A stretch of DNA of 64,000 nt from NCBI RefSeq assembly GCF_014647795.1, contig NZ_BMPW01000004.1, positions 248,001 to 312,000 of the forward strand, written 5' to 3'. The first letter of the stretch is position 1; each line of letters opens with the position of its first letter. Shown piece by piece: positions 51,893 through 61,439 of this stretch. A program made the translations under genes and the position numbers. Source of the DNA: Actinoplanes campanulatus (lineage in GTDB: Bacteria; Actinomycetota; Actinomycetes; Mycobacteriales; Micromonosporaceae). The notes beneath the pieces are model-generated. The model was given only the letters and a program-made list of their open reading frames with translations. It had not been told where the DNA came from and ran no database searches.

Positions 51893-53268
51893 GAGGCCGG
51901 TCTCTTCCGGCCGCCCTGATCGCCCCGGGCCGGCCCGGAGCCGGACAGATAGGTGTCGTAGTTCGGCACCGCGTCCGGGCCCTTGCGGGCGACCATGTTC
52001 AGCACGCAGCCCAGCAGCGTGGCGCCGACCGCGTGCAGCGTTTGGACGGCGGCGGTGACCTGCGCCGACGTCGTCCTGTGGGCGCGTACGACCAGCAGCG
52101 TGCGGTCGGCGCGGGCGGCGACGACACCGCCGTCGGTGACCGGCAGCAACGGCGGGCAGTCGAAGACCACCACGTCGAACCGCCGGCGTGCCTCCTCGAC
52201 CAGCTCGGTCATCCGCGATGAGCTGAGCAGCTCGCTCGGGTTGGGCGGGGCCGGCCCGCCGGCGAGCAGCCACAGCCCGGCGCCCCAGGGCTGGAGGACC
52301 TGCTCCAGCTCCGCGCCGCCGTTGAGCACCGTGCTCAGCCCGGCCGCGTCCTCCCGGCCCAGGAACGCGGCCAGCCGCGGATGCCGCATCTCGGTCTCGA
52401 CGATGAGGACCCGCTGCCCGGCCTCGGCGAACAGCAGGGCCAGCCCGCACGCGGTGGACGAGCGGCCCTCGCCGGGGACCGCGCTGGTCACGGCGAGGGT
52501 CCGCACCGAACCGGCGGCCGCGGCGCACTGAACCTGCGTACGGATCTCGCGCAGCGCCTCGGTGCGGGCCGAGGCGCCGCGCGAGACGACGGGGTCGCCC
52601 GGGTCCATCGGCACCCGGGCCAGCACCGGCGCCGAGGTGAGGGCCTGGAGCGCCGCCGCGGTGCGTACGGTGCGGTCGGTCACCTCCCGGCCGACCACGC
52701 CGATCGCGCCCAGGATCAGGCCGGCGACCAGCGCGAGGGCAAGGTTGTTCAGCACGTCCGGCGACACCGGAGCCGTGTCGAGAGCGGGACCGGAGACGAC
52801 GGTGACCTGAACCGTCGACGGCTCGGCCGGAGCTGGCCGCTCCAGTTCCTCGACGACCCGCGCGAAACGCCCGGTGAGACGGGCGAGCAGCAGCAGGGCC
52901 CGGTCGCGGCTCTGGTCCTGAACGCTGACCTTCATCATCACCGTGTCCGGGACGGGCTCTGCGGCGATCGCCGCACGGATCTGTTCGGCGTCCATGTCGA
53001 CGCCGGGCGTCGCGGCCACCGGGATGACGACCTCGTCGCTGGTCAGCAGTTCGGTGTAGGAGGACATCCGGTTGAAGTTGAACAGGCTGGCCGGGTAGGC
53101 GTCGGCGCCGCTGACGGCCGGGGTGGCGAAGAAGAACGTGACGCGTGCGGCGTACACGGGTGTGGTGTTGATGTTGATGATCGTGGCGACCCCGAGCGCG
53201 ACAGCGACCGAGGCGATCAGCGGCCACCGGTGCCGCCTGACGACCCGGAGGTATTCGCGCAGGCCCAC
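51889..53268 (-). CDS. Wzz/BY-kinase-like protein with altered Walker A
   Basis: A 459-residue chain-length determinant and cytoplasmic tyrosine-kinase-like fusion. Two membrane helices (about 15-33 and 176-193) flank a Wzz-type extracellular part. The C-terminal ATPase part (about 235-435) has TSAVPGEGRSSTACGL, where Arg269 replaces the Walker A Lys, VLIVETEMRHP, where Glu291 replaces the usual Asp of Walker A', and VVVFDCPPLLPVTD (Walker B). The tail has only two Tyr (NYDTYLSG). It probably regulates polymer length, with weak or no kinase activity. GTG 53268 follows GGGGAGG. Confidence 0.85.
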   Translation of the reverse strand: MGLREYLRVVRRHRWPLIASVAVALGVATIININTTPVYAARVTFFFATPAVSGADAYPASLFNFNRMSSYTELLTSDEVVIPVAATPGVDMDAEQIRAAIAAEPVPDTVMMKVSVQDQSRDRALLLLARLTGRFARVVEELERPAPAEPSTVQVTVVSGPALDTAPVSPDVLNNLALALVAGLILGAIGVVGREVTDRTVRTAAALQALTSAPVLARVPMDPGDPVVSRGASARTEALREIRTQVQCAAAAGSVRTLAVTSAVPGEGRSSTACGLALLFAEAGQRVLIVETEMRHPRLAAFLGREDAAGLSTVLNGGAELEQVLQPWGAGLWLLAGGPAPPNPSELLSSSRMTELVEEARRRFDVVVFDCPPLLPVTDGGVVAARADRTLLVVRAHRTTSAQVTAAVQTLHAVGATLLGCVLNMVARKGPDAVPNYDTYLSGSGPARGDQGGRKRPAS

Positions 53269-53357
53269 CGAACCTCCCCGCACCCCTTTTCGAGACCGAC
53301 GATACGGTGATTTAAAGGGATCATCCCGGAATAGCCGAGTTTGATACGCTGACGAAC

Positions 53358-55187
53358 ATGAGGCGCGCTCGCCTGCTGCGGCAACTCGTGGACAGCGCCG
53401 CGTGGGTGATCGGCCTTGTCGCGGCCGTGTTCATCCGCTACGACTTCGTCCCCGATCTCCGTCCGCTGATCGGCGTCCTGGTCGTGATCGTCCTGGCCGT
53501 TCTCGTGCACGCGGCGATCGACCACGCCCGGCAACTGCATCGGGGCATCCACCGTTTCGCCAGCGTCGACGACGCGAACTCGGTGGCCACCACCACCGTG
53601 CTGGTCGGGCTCATGCTGACCGCGGCCATCGTGCTGCTGTCCCGACCGCCGGTGCCGGTCGGCGTCCCCGCCCTCGGCGGCATGATCGCGCTGATGATCA
53701 TGCTCGGCGTCCGCTATCTGTGGCGGGCCCGGCTGTTCCGGCGGCTGCGCCCGGACCGCCGGGTCGCCGCCCCGGCCCTGCTGTTCGGCGCCGGGTCGGC
53801 GGGGTCCCTGCTCGTCCAGTCGATGCTGCGCGACCCGACGGGCCGCTGGCTGCCCGTCGGCCTGCTCGACGACGACCCCGCCAAGCGCCGGCTGCGCGTG
53901 CACGGCGTACCGGTCCTGGGCACCCGCGACGACATCGCCCAGGCGCTGGCCGACACCGAAGCCGAGCTGGTGGTCTTCGCGGTGGCCAACGCGGACGCCG
54001 GCCTGGTCCGCGACATCCGCGACCGGACCCTGGCGGCCGGCGCCACGTTCAAGGTGGTGCCGTCGGTCAGCGAGCTGATGAACCAGCCCATCGAGGTCGG
54101 CGACATCCGCGAGGTCCAGGTGACCGACCTGCTGGGGCGCCACCAGATCGACACCGACCTGAGCAGCATCGGCGGCTACCTGACCGGCAAACGCATCCTG
54201 GTGACCGGAGCGGGCGGCTCGATCGGGTCGGAACTGTGCCGGCAGATCCACCACTTCCGGCCGGCCGAGCTGATGATGCTGGACCGCGACGAGACGTCCC
54301 TGCTCGCCGTCCAGCTGTCGATCGACCCGGCCGCCCGCCTCGACGATCCGGCGGTGATCCTCGCCGACGTCCGCGACGCCGGGCGGATGCGGGAGATCTT
54401 CCGCGAGCGGCGACCCGAGGTGGTCTTCCACGCGGCCGCCCTCAAACACCTGGCGCTGCTCCAGCGCTACCCGGGTGAGGCGGTCAAGACCAACATCATC
54501 GGCACGCTCAACGTCCTGCGCGCGTCCGGTTCGGTCGAGCGGTTCGTCAACATCTCCACCGACAAGGCCGCCGACCCGACGAGTGTGCTCGGCTACGCGA
54601 AACGGATCACCGAACGTCTCACCGCCTGGACCGCCCGGCGCAACCGGGGCACCTTCCTGAGCGTCCGCTTCGGCAACGTCCTCGGCAGCCGCGGATCGGT
54701 GTTCACCACGTTCAGCGCCCAGATCGCCGAGGGCGGCCCGCTCACCCTCACCCATCCCGACGTGAGCCGCTACTTCATGACCACGCAGGAGGCGGTCCAC
54801 CTGGTCATCCAGGCCGCGGCCATCGGCATGGACGGCGAGGCCCTGGTCCTCGAGATGGGCGAACCGGTCCGGATCGCCGAGGTGGCGGCGCAGATGGTCG
54901 CCCTGTCGCAGAAGCAGATCCCGATCACCTACACCGGGCTGCGCCCGGGGGAGAAGCTGGCCGAGACGCTGTTCGGCGCCGACGAGGTCGACCGGCGGCC
55001 GTTCCACCCGCTGATCTCACACGTCGAGGTGCCGCCCCTGGACCCGGCCGACCTGCACCTGATCCCGCCCGGCGCGGACACCGAGGTGGTGATCACCCAG
55101 CTGGCCGACATGTGCGCCCGGCCCGCCGCCGCCGACCGGAGCCCGGCGGACACCGTGGTCCACGAGACGTTCCGGGCTTCGGGGTGA
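53358..55187 (+). CDS. PglF/CapD-like UDP-sugar 4,6-dehydratase
   Basis: A 609-residue membrane-anchored nucleotide-sugar dehydratase. Four N-terminal helices (about 10-120) and a CoA-binding-like Rossmann domain (ALLFGAGSAGSLL) precede the SDR catalytic domain with ILVTGAGGSIGSELC, HAAALKHLALLQRYP, NISTDKAADPTSVLGYAKR and VRFGNVLGSRGSV. PglF-type enzymes make UDP-4-keto-6-deoxy-GlcNAc, the substrate of the PglE-like aminotransferase. It is divergent from the Wzz-like gene across an 89-bp promoter region. Confidence 0.9.
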   Translation: MRRARLLRQLVDSAAWVIGLVAAVFIRYDFVPDLRPLIGVLVVIVLAVLVHAAIDHARQLHRGIHRFASVDDANSVATTTVLVGLMLTAAIVLLSRPPVPVGVPALGGMIALMIMLGVRYLWRARLFRRLRPDRRVAAPALLFGAGSAGSLLVQSMLRDPTGRWLPVGLLDDDPAKRRLRVHGVPVLGTRDDIAQALADTEAELVVFAVANADAGLVRDIRDRTLAAGATFKVVPSVSELMNQPIEVGDIREVQVTDLLGRHQIDTDLSSIGGYLTGKRILVTGAGGSIGSELCRQIHHFRPAELMMLDRDETSLLAVQLSIDPAARLDDPAVILADVRDAGRMREIFRERRPEVVFHAAALKHLALLQRYPGEAVKTNIIGTLNVLRASGSVERFVNISTDKAADPTSVLGYAKRITERLTAWTARRNRGTFLSVRFGNVLGSRGSVFTTFSAQIAEGGPLTLTHPDVSRYFMTTQEAVHLVIQAAAIGMDGEALVLEMGEPVRIAEVAAQMVALSQKQIPITYTGLRPGEKLAETLFGADEVDRRPFHPLISHVEVPPLDPADLHLIPPGADTEVVITQLADMCARPAAADRSPADTVVHETFRASG

Positions 55188-55253
55188 AACCGGCAAAGCG
55201 GAAGAAGGCCAATCACCAGCGCCAAAGGGCCGTCTCCTGCTGCAATCGGGTAC

Positions 55254-58200
55254 ATGGGCATCCGGTGCGACGAGGACGACCGTTCCGGGAACGGTGCGCA
55301 CGCGGCTCTGCGTGCCTGGCGCGACAGCCTGATCGACCTCGGCGGCAACAACCGGCTGATCAACTTCACCACCGGCAACGGCGACGCGGTCGAGATCACC
55401 TCGCCGGAACCCGGGCAGGTGGTCACCGCGCTGGCCCGCGGCGACCGGTGCGCCCTGACCGGCCCCGGCGACAGCGGCGGGCCGGCGGGAGCCTTCCGCA
55501 CCGAACTCACCGAACGCGCCCTCGGGCCGCTGCTGCGCCGGATGATGCGGCGAGCCCAGCAGGAACACCTCGACCGCGGCGTGGCCGTCCTGCATCTCGC
55601 GCTCGGGCTGCTGCACTGGCGGCTGGCCGCCGACGACGAGGACGCCGAGAGCCGGACCACCAGCTACACCAGCCCCCTGCTGCTGCTCCCGGCCGAACTC
55701 GTCGCAGGCGAACAGGGGCGGCCGCCGGACCTGCGGCTGCGCGACGCCGAACCGGTGCTCAACCCGGCCCTGGCGCTGCGGCTCAAACGGGCCGGCATCA
55801 GCGTGCCGCCCCTGGAACCGGGCGCCGAACTCGACGTCACCCGCTTCTGGGCCGGCTTCACCGACACCGTGGCCCGCCGCAACGGATGGCACATCGAACC
55901 AGCCGCCGTCCTGACCTGTCTCACCTTCCACAAGGAGGCGATCTTCCGGGACCTCCAGGACAACGAGGAACGCATCCTGGCCCACCCGGTCGTCCGCGCC
56001 CTGGCCGTCACCGACAGCCGGCGGCAGACCACCCGGTTCCGGTTCACCCCGATCCGGCCGGAGGACACCGACCGGCTCGCCCCGCCCGAGGACGTGCCCC
56101 TGGTCCTGGACGCCGACTCGTCGCAGCGGGCCTGCATCGCCGCGGCGCTCGCCGGGCACAGCTTCGTGATGGACGGGCCACCCGGCACCGGCAAGTCACA
56201 GACCGTCGCCAACATGATCGGGGCGCTCCTGCACGCCGGGAAGAGCGTGCTCTTCGTCTCCGAGAAGGTCGCCGCCCTCGACGTGGTCCACCACCGGCTC
56301 ACCGAGGCCGGGCTCGGCCGCTACCTGCTGGAACTGCACGGCCAGAAGGCGGGCCGCCGCGAGGTCGCGACCCTGCTCGCCGCGGCCGCCGACGAGATCC
56401 CCGAGATTCCGGCTCCGGCGCCCACCGTCGACCTGGCCACGCTGCGGGAACTCCGCGAGCAGCTGACCGCGTTCGCGTACGCCATGAACGAGACCCGCCA
56501 CCCCCTCGGCGCCAGCCTGCACCAGGTGATCGGCCACTGTGCCGCCCTCTCCCGCACCCCCGCCGCACCGGTCCCCACGATCGACCCCGGCGACCTCACC
56601 CCGGACGCGATGCACCGCATCCGGGAGGCCACCGACCAGCTGTCCCGCTCGTGGCGGTCGATGGCCGACCCCGGCCTGGCGTGGCGCGACGTCACCACCC
56701 GGGAGCCGCTCGACCCCGCGCTCAGCCGCGCCGAGAAGGCCCTCGCCGCACTGGCGCGGGCGGCCCGCGCCGCCGAGCCGGCGGCCACCGCGTTCCGGCT
56801 GCAACGGCCGGACGACGCGGAGGCCCTCGCCCGGCTCGCCGACCACGCCGGCGCCCGCCCCGGCCCGGTCGCCGCCTCATGGCTCACCGCCGGCGACCTG
56901 AACCCGATCCGCAGGGCCGCCGACCGGCACGCCACCGGGCTCGCCGCCGCCGCCCAGGCCGCCGCGCTGGCCGAACAGCACGCCGGAGTGCCCTGGACCG
57001 CGCTGCCCCCGGTCGCCGGCCTGCCGGTCGTCCCACCCCTGGACGCGCTGCCCGCGCCGGTCGACGTCACCACGCTGACCGCCGGCACCGCCGACGAACT
57101 CGCCCGCTCGTTCACCCGGGCCGCCGAACAACTCGACGTACGCCGCCGCGCGGTCGACCGGGTCACCGCCCGCCTCGGGCTGCCACCGGTCCACACCGTC
57201 CAGGACATCTCCCGCGTCGCCACGATCGTCGAACTGGGCGACCGGCCGCACAAACCGGAGCGGTTCTGGTTCCGGCCCGGCACGCTGCCCGCGGTACGGA
57301 CCGGGGCCGGCGTCCTGCGGCGGGCACTGGAGGCGCTGGTCGCCGCGGAGATCCAGGCCCGGCCGTACTTCTCCGAGGCCGTCCTGGGCCAGCCGGTCGA
57401 GGAGCTCGCCGAACGGTTCACCACCGTGCACCGCGGGATGGGGAGGCTGCGGGCGGCGTACCGGCGCGACCGGCGGCAGGTGGCCGAATTCGTGCTGCCC
57501 ACCGCGAACCTCGGGGACGCGATCTCCCGCATCGGCACCGCGGTCGCCTGGAAACGGGCACTCCAGGACCTGACGGCCGCCGACCAGTCGTACGCCCCCG
57601 TGCTCGGCCGGTACTGGCAGGGCCGCGGCACCGACTTCGCCGCCCTCGACGACGCGATCGCGGTGGCCGCCACCGCGCTCGCCACGGTCCCGCCCGCCGT
57701 CATCGAGGGTGTCCTCGGCCACCTCTGCGCGCCGGCCACCGACCCGGAGCCGAGCCGGGTCGTCACCGAGGCCCGCGACGCGCTGCTGCGCTGGCAGGCC
57801 ACACTGCGTCCGCCGCCCAGCCCGGCGGCCCGGCCGGAACTCGTCAACGAGCCGATCGACGACGCGCTGACCTGGCTGACCGAGCACACCGTGACACTGC
57901 ACGCGGTGGCGGAGACGGTCCGGGCGTACGACGCGGCGACCGGGCGGACCCTGGACTACGCGGAGGCACTCTGGCTGGCCCGGCTGCGAACCGCGGCGGA
58001 ACAGGCGCGGACGGCGGCGCTGGACCGTACCGGAGAAATGCCGGAAACCGATCCGGCCGCGCTCGCCGCGGCCGTCGCCTGGGCCGCGCGGACCCGGGAG
58101 ATGGCCGGCGGGCCGCTGACCGAGGCGCAGGCCGCCGCCCTCGACGACCTCAAACCGGTGCCCGAACTGAGGGAGCGGGCCCGGGAGTGGGCCGAGGCCG

Positions 58201-60059
58201 GCCGGGCGGTGCTCGCCGGATTCGCGCCGCACCGGCAGGACGAGCTGCGCCGCCAGTTCGACGACTACCGGCGGGCCGGAACCCTGCTGCGGCGGCTGCG
58301 CGACGACAGCAGCGGGCAGGAGGAGTGGTTCGCCTGCCTCGACGCCCGCGAGGCGCTCGCCGCCCACGGCCTGGACGCGGCCGTCGAGTACTGCGCCGAC
58401 CAGCACCTGGACCGGGCGCTGGTGCCCGCGGTCCTGCGACGGGCGCTGCTGCACGGCTGGGTGGACGCGGTGGTCCGCGCCGACAGCCGGCTGCGGACCT
58501 GGCGGGGCGAGGACCGCGACCGCCTGGTGGCCGAATTCCGGCAGACCGACGAGAAACTCGCGGCGCTCGCGGCCCGGCAGATCATCGCCGCGATCGAGGC
58601 ACGACGGCCTCCGGCCGACAGCGCCGCAACCAACCTGCTGCGGCGCGAGGCGATGAAGGCCGGCCGGCAACTCCCGGTACGAGACCTGATCGCCCAGGCC
58701 CGGGACGCCGTGCTCGCCCTGCGCCCGTGCGTGCTCGCCTCCCCGCTGACGGTGAGCCAGTCACTGCCTCCGGACATCACCTTCGACGTCGTCATCTTCG
58801 ACGAGGCCTCCCAGGTCACGCCGGCCGAAGCGGTCAACTGCATCTACCGCGGCCAGTCGCTGATCACCGCCGGCGACGACCGGCAGCTGCCGCCCACGTC
58901 GTTCTTCGACCGGTCCTTCACGGCCGCCGACCAGGACAGCGAGGTGCTCGACTTCCCGTCCGTGCTGGAGCTGACCAAGGCGTGCGGCGCCTTCCCCGGC
59001 ATGAGCCTGACCTGGCACTACCGCAGCCGGCACCAGGCCCTGATCGCGTTCGCCAACGACGCCTTCTACCAGGGACGGCTGAGCACCTTCCCGGCCCCGG
59101 TCGCCGGCGGCCCGGACACCGGTGTGGAACTGTTCCCGGTCGCCGGCGTCTACCGCCGCGCCTCCAGCCGGGACAATCCGGTCGAGGCGGAGCGGGTCGC
59201 CGAACGGATCGTGCACCACTTCACCACCCGGCCCCACGCCTCCCTGGGCGTCGTCACCTTCTCGGTGGCCCAGGCCGAGGCGATCGAACGGGCCCTGGAG
59301 CGGATCGCCGCCGGGCACCCGGCCCTGCAACGCGCGGTGGTCCACGACCGGCTGCACGGCTTCTTCATCAAGAGCCTGGAGTCGGTGCAGGGCGACGAAC
59401 GCGACGTGATGATCTTCTCGATCGGGTACGGGTACGACATGGCCGGCCGGATCACCGCGAACTTCGGCGCCCTCAACCGCCCCAACGGCTGGCGGCGGCT
59501 CAACGTGGCGATCACCCGCGCCCGGCACCGGGTGGAGATCGTGACGTCGATCCTGGCCCGCGACATACCGGAGTCGGAGAACGAGGGGGTCCGCCAACTC
59601 GTCGCCTACCTGGACCACGTGGAACGCGACGGCGGCGCCGCCCGGGACGACGGAACCGGCCCGGCCGGCGACTTCGTCACCTCGGTGCTGGAGACCGTAC
59701 GGTCCTGGGGCTATCCGGCGCGGACCGGCCTGGGCACCGCCGGCGGCCGGGTGGACATCGCCGTCCGCCACCCCCTGGATCCGGCCGGCGACTACCTGCT
59801 CGGTGTGCGCTGCGACGGCCCCGGCTACCGGGACTGCCCGGCCGCGCGGGACCGCGACCACCTCAACGACCAGGTGCTCACCGGTCTCGGCTGGCGGCTG
59901 CACCGGGCGTGGGCGCTGGCGTGGTACCGCGACCGGGCCGGCGAGGAGTCCCGCCTCCTGACGGCGCTGGAGGAAGCGGCGGCAGCATGGCGGGGCCGGA
60001 CCGGACCGGTCGAGGAACCGGCGCGCCTGCCGTACGCCGAACCGGCCCGCCGTGGTTAG
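55254..60059 (+). CDS. DUF4011 superfamily-1 helicase with C-terminal Vsr-like nuclease (candidate antiphage protein)
   Basis: A 1601-residue protein. The N-terminal DUF4011 domain has WRDSLIDLGGNNRLINF (about 22-38). The SF1 helicase has DGPPGTGKSQTVAN (Walker A, 307-320), VIFDEASQVTPAEAV (Walker B, near 1182), AGDDRQLPPTSFFD, TWHYRSRHQALI, SVQGDERDVMIFS and NVAITRARH. A long helical insert separates motifs I and II. At the C-terminus (about 1475-1580) is an MTES_1575/Vsr-like restriction-endonuclease fold with GGRVDIAVRHP and LGVRCDGPGYR. This architecture has been reported as a stand-alone defence system (Hhe, from memory). ATG 55254 has no strong RBS. Confidence 0.85.
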   Translation: MGIRCDEDDRSGNGAHAALRAWRDSLIDLGGNNRLINFTTGNGDAVEITSPEPGQVVTALARGDRCALTGPGDSGGPAGAFRTELTERALGPLLRRMMRRAQQEHLDRGVAVLHLALGLLHWRLAADDEDAESRTTSYTSPLLLLPAELVAGEQGRPPDLRLRDAEPVLNPALALRLKRAGISVPPLEPGAELDVTRFWAGFTDTVARRNGWHIEPAAVLTCLTFHKEAIFRDLQDNEERILAHPVVRALAVTDSRRQTTRFRFTPIRPEDTDRLAPPEDVPLVLDADSSQRACIAAALAGHSFVMDGPPGTGKSQTVANMIGALLHAGKSVLFVSEKVAALDVVHHRLTEAGLGRYLLELHGQKAGRREVATLLAAAADEIPEIPAPAPTVDLATLRELREQLTAFAYAMNETRHPLGASLHQVIGHCAALSRTPAAPVPTIDPGDLTPDAMHRIREATDQLSRSWRSMADPGLAWRDVTTREPLDPALSRAEKALAALARAARAAEPAATAFRLQRPDDAEALARLADHAGARPGPVAASWLTAGDLNPIRRAADRHATGLAAAAQAAALAEQHAGVPWTALPPVAGLPVVPPLDALPAPVDVTTLTAGTADELARSFTRAAEQLDVRRRAVDRVTARLGLPPVHTVQDISRVATIVELGDRPHKPERFWFRPGTLPAVRTGAGVLRRALEALVAAEIQARPYFSEAVLGQPVEELAERFTTVHRGMGRLRAAYRRDRRQVAEFVLPTANLGDAISRIGTAVAWKRALQDLTAADQSYAPVLGRYWQGRGTDFAALDDAIAVAATALATVPPAVIEGVLGHLCAPATDPEPSRVVTEARDALLRWQATLRPPPSPAARPELVNEPIDDALTWLTEHTVTLHAVAETVRAYDAATGRTLDYAEALWLARLRTAAEQARTAALDRTGEMPETDPAALAAAVAWAARTREMAGGPLTEAQAAALDDLKPVPELRERAREWAEAGRAVLAGFAPHRQDELRRQFDDYRRAGTLLRRLRDDSSGQEEWFACLDAREALAAHGLDAAVEYCADQHLDRALVPAVLRRALLHGWVDAVVRADSRLRTWRGEDRDRLVAEFRQTDEKLAALAARQIIAAIEARRPPADSAATNLLRREAMKAGRQLPVRDLIAQARDAVLALRPCVLASPLTVSQSLPPDITFDVVIFDEASQVTPAEAVNCIYRGQSLITAGDDRQLPPTSFFDRSFTAADQDSEVLDFPSVLELTKACGAFPGMSLTWHYRSRHQALIAFANDAFYQGRLSTFPAPVAGGPDTGVELFPVAGVYRRASSRDNPVEAERVAERIVHHFTTRPHASLGVVTFSVAQAEAIERALERIAAGHPALQRAVVHDRLHGFFIKSLESVQGDERDVMIFSIGYGYDMAGRITANFGALNRPNGWRRLNVAITRARHRVEIVTSILARDIPESENEGVRQLVAYLDHVERDGGAARDDGTGPAGDFVTSVLETVRSWGYPARTGLGTAGGRVDIAVRHPLDPAGDYLLGVRCDGPGYRDCPAARDRDHLNDQVLTGLGWRLHRAWALAWYRDRAGEESRLLTALEEAAAAWRGRTGPVEEPARLPYAEPARRG

Positions 60060-60077
60060 CCGTTACGATGGCACCCC

Positions 60078-61439
60078 ATGCTGATCACCATCGGGGTTCT
60101 GGCGATCGTGCTGCTGACCGCGGCGACCGGCTACTTCGTGGCGCAGGAGTTCGCCTACGTGGCCGTCGACCGGGAACGCCTGAGGGCACGGGCCGACGAC
60201 GGTGACACCGTCGCCGCGCGTGCGCTGCGGGTCACCCAGCGGCTGTCGTTCGTGCTGTCCGGCGCCCAGGTCGGCATCACCGTCACCGCCCTGCTCGCCG
60301 GCTACGTCGCCGAGCCCTACCTGGGCCGCGGCACCGCCGAGCTGCTCGGACTGACCGGACTGTCCGAGACCGCCAGCGCGTCGATCGCGATGGTGTTCGC
60401 GCTGCTGTTCGCCACCGTGGTGCAGATGGTCCTCGGCGAACTCGCGCCGAAGAACCTCGCCATCGCCAAGCCCGAGGCCCTCGCCCGGGCGCTCGCCCGC
60501 TCCACACTGGTCTACCTGACCGTCGTGGGCCCGCTCATCCGGGTGTTCGACGCCACCGCCAACCGGCTGCTGCGCGCCGTCGGCATCGAACCGATCGAGG
60601 AGCTCCCGCAGGGCGCCACCACCGAGGACCTCGACCGGATCATCGCCGCCGCCGGCAGCCAGGGCAGCCTCGACGCGCACGCCGCCCGGCTGCTCGACCA
60701 CGGCCTGGACTTCCGGGCACGGACCGCCGCCGAGGCGATGCGCCCCCGCGTCGACGTCACCACGATCGGCGAGAACGAGCCGGCGTCACGGGTCGTCGAC
60801 CTGCTCGACACCGGCCACTCCCGGTTCCCGGTGATCGGCGACGGCCTCGACGACGTCATCGGCATCGTCTCCATCGCCGACGTGGTCACCCTCGACCCCG
60901 CCGTCCGGGGCACCACCCCGGTCGGCTCGCTGGCGACCGCGCCGGTGGCGCTGCCCGAGCCGCTCGGGCTGCCCGCGGTCCTGGACCGGCTGAAAGCCGC
61001 GCACCGGCAGATGGCGATCGTCGTCGACGAGTACGGCGGCTTCGCCGGCATCATCACCCTCGAGGACGTCGCCGAGGAACTCGTGGGGGACATCCGCGAC
61101 GAGGACGACCTGCCGGAACCGGTCATCGAACCCGCCGGCGACGGCGACTGGCTGATCCCCGGCCGGGCCCGTATCGACGAGATCACCGACGCCACCGGCG
61201 TCCACCTGCCCGGCGACGACCGGTACGACACCGTCTCCGGCCTGATCCTGGCCCGCCTCGGCCACCTCCCGGTCGCCGGCGAACAGGTCGACCTGCCGCT
61301 TCCCCCGACGGTCGACGCCGAAGGGGAACCGGTGCCGCAGGGTGTGGCCCGGCTCACCGTCCTGGCCGTCCGCCGCCTCGTCCCGGACCGGATCGCCCTC
61401 ACCGTCATCCCCGACGCCGACGGGCAGGTCACCCCATGA
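60078..61439 (+). CDS. CNNM/CBS-domain transporter-like protein
   Basis: A 453-residue membrane protein of the CorC/HlyC/CNNM class. DUF21 transmembrane domain (about 1-185: GYFVAQEFAYVAVDRERL, LSGAQVGITVTALLAGY, VLGELAPKNLAIAKPE), two CBS domains (about 210-335: MRPRVDVTTIGENEPASRV, QMAIVVDEYGGFAGIITLEDVAEELVGDI) and a CorC_HlyC C-terminal domain (about 350-440). It is probably linked to Mg or other divalent-cation efflux. It starts 18 bp after the helicase gene and overlaps the next gene (ATGA). Confidence 0.9.
   Translation: MLITIGVLAIVLLTAATGYFVAQEFAYVAVDRERLRARADDGDTVAARALRVTQRLSFVLSGAQVGITVTALLAGYVAEPYLGRGTAELLGLTGLSETASASIAMVFALLFATVVQMVLGELAPKNLAIAKPEALARALARSTLVYLTVVGPLIRVFDATANRLLRAVGIEPIEELPQGATTEDLDRIIAAAGSQGSLDAHAARLLDHGLDFRARTAAEAMRPRVDVTTIGENEPASRVVDLLDTGHSRFPVIGDGLDDVIGIVSIADVVTLDPAVRGTTPVGSLATAPVALPEPLGLPAVLDRLKAAHRQMAIVVDEYGGFAGIITLEDVAEELVGDIRDEDDLPEPVIEPAGDGDWLIPGRARIDEITDATGVHLPGDDRYDTVSGLILARLGHLPVAGEQVDLPLPPTVDAEGEPVPQGVARLTVLAVRRLVPDRIALTVIPDADGQVTP

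Noticed and set aside
55112-60205. 1697-codon plus frame overlapping the DUF4011 helicase
   Set aside because: A shifted frame that is Arg/Pro/Gly-rich throughout. The other frame carries helicase and nuclease motifs.
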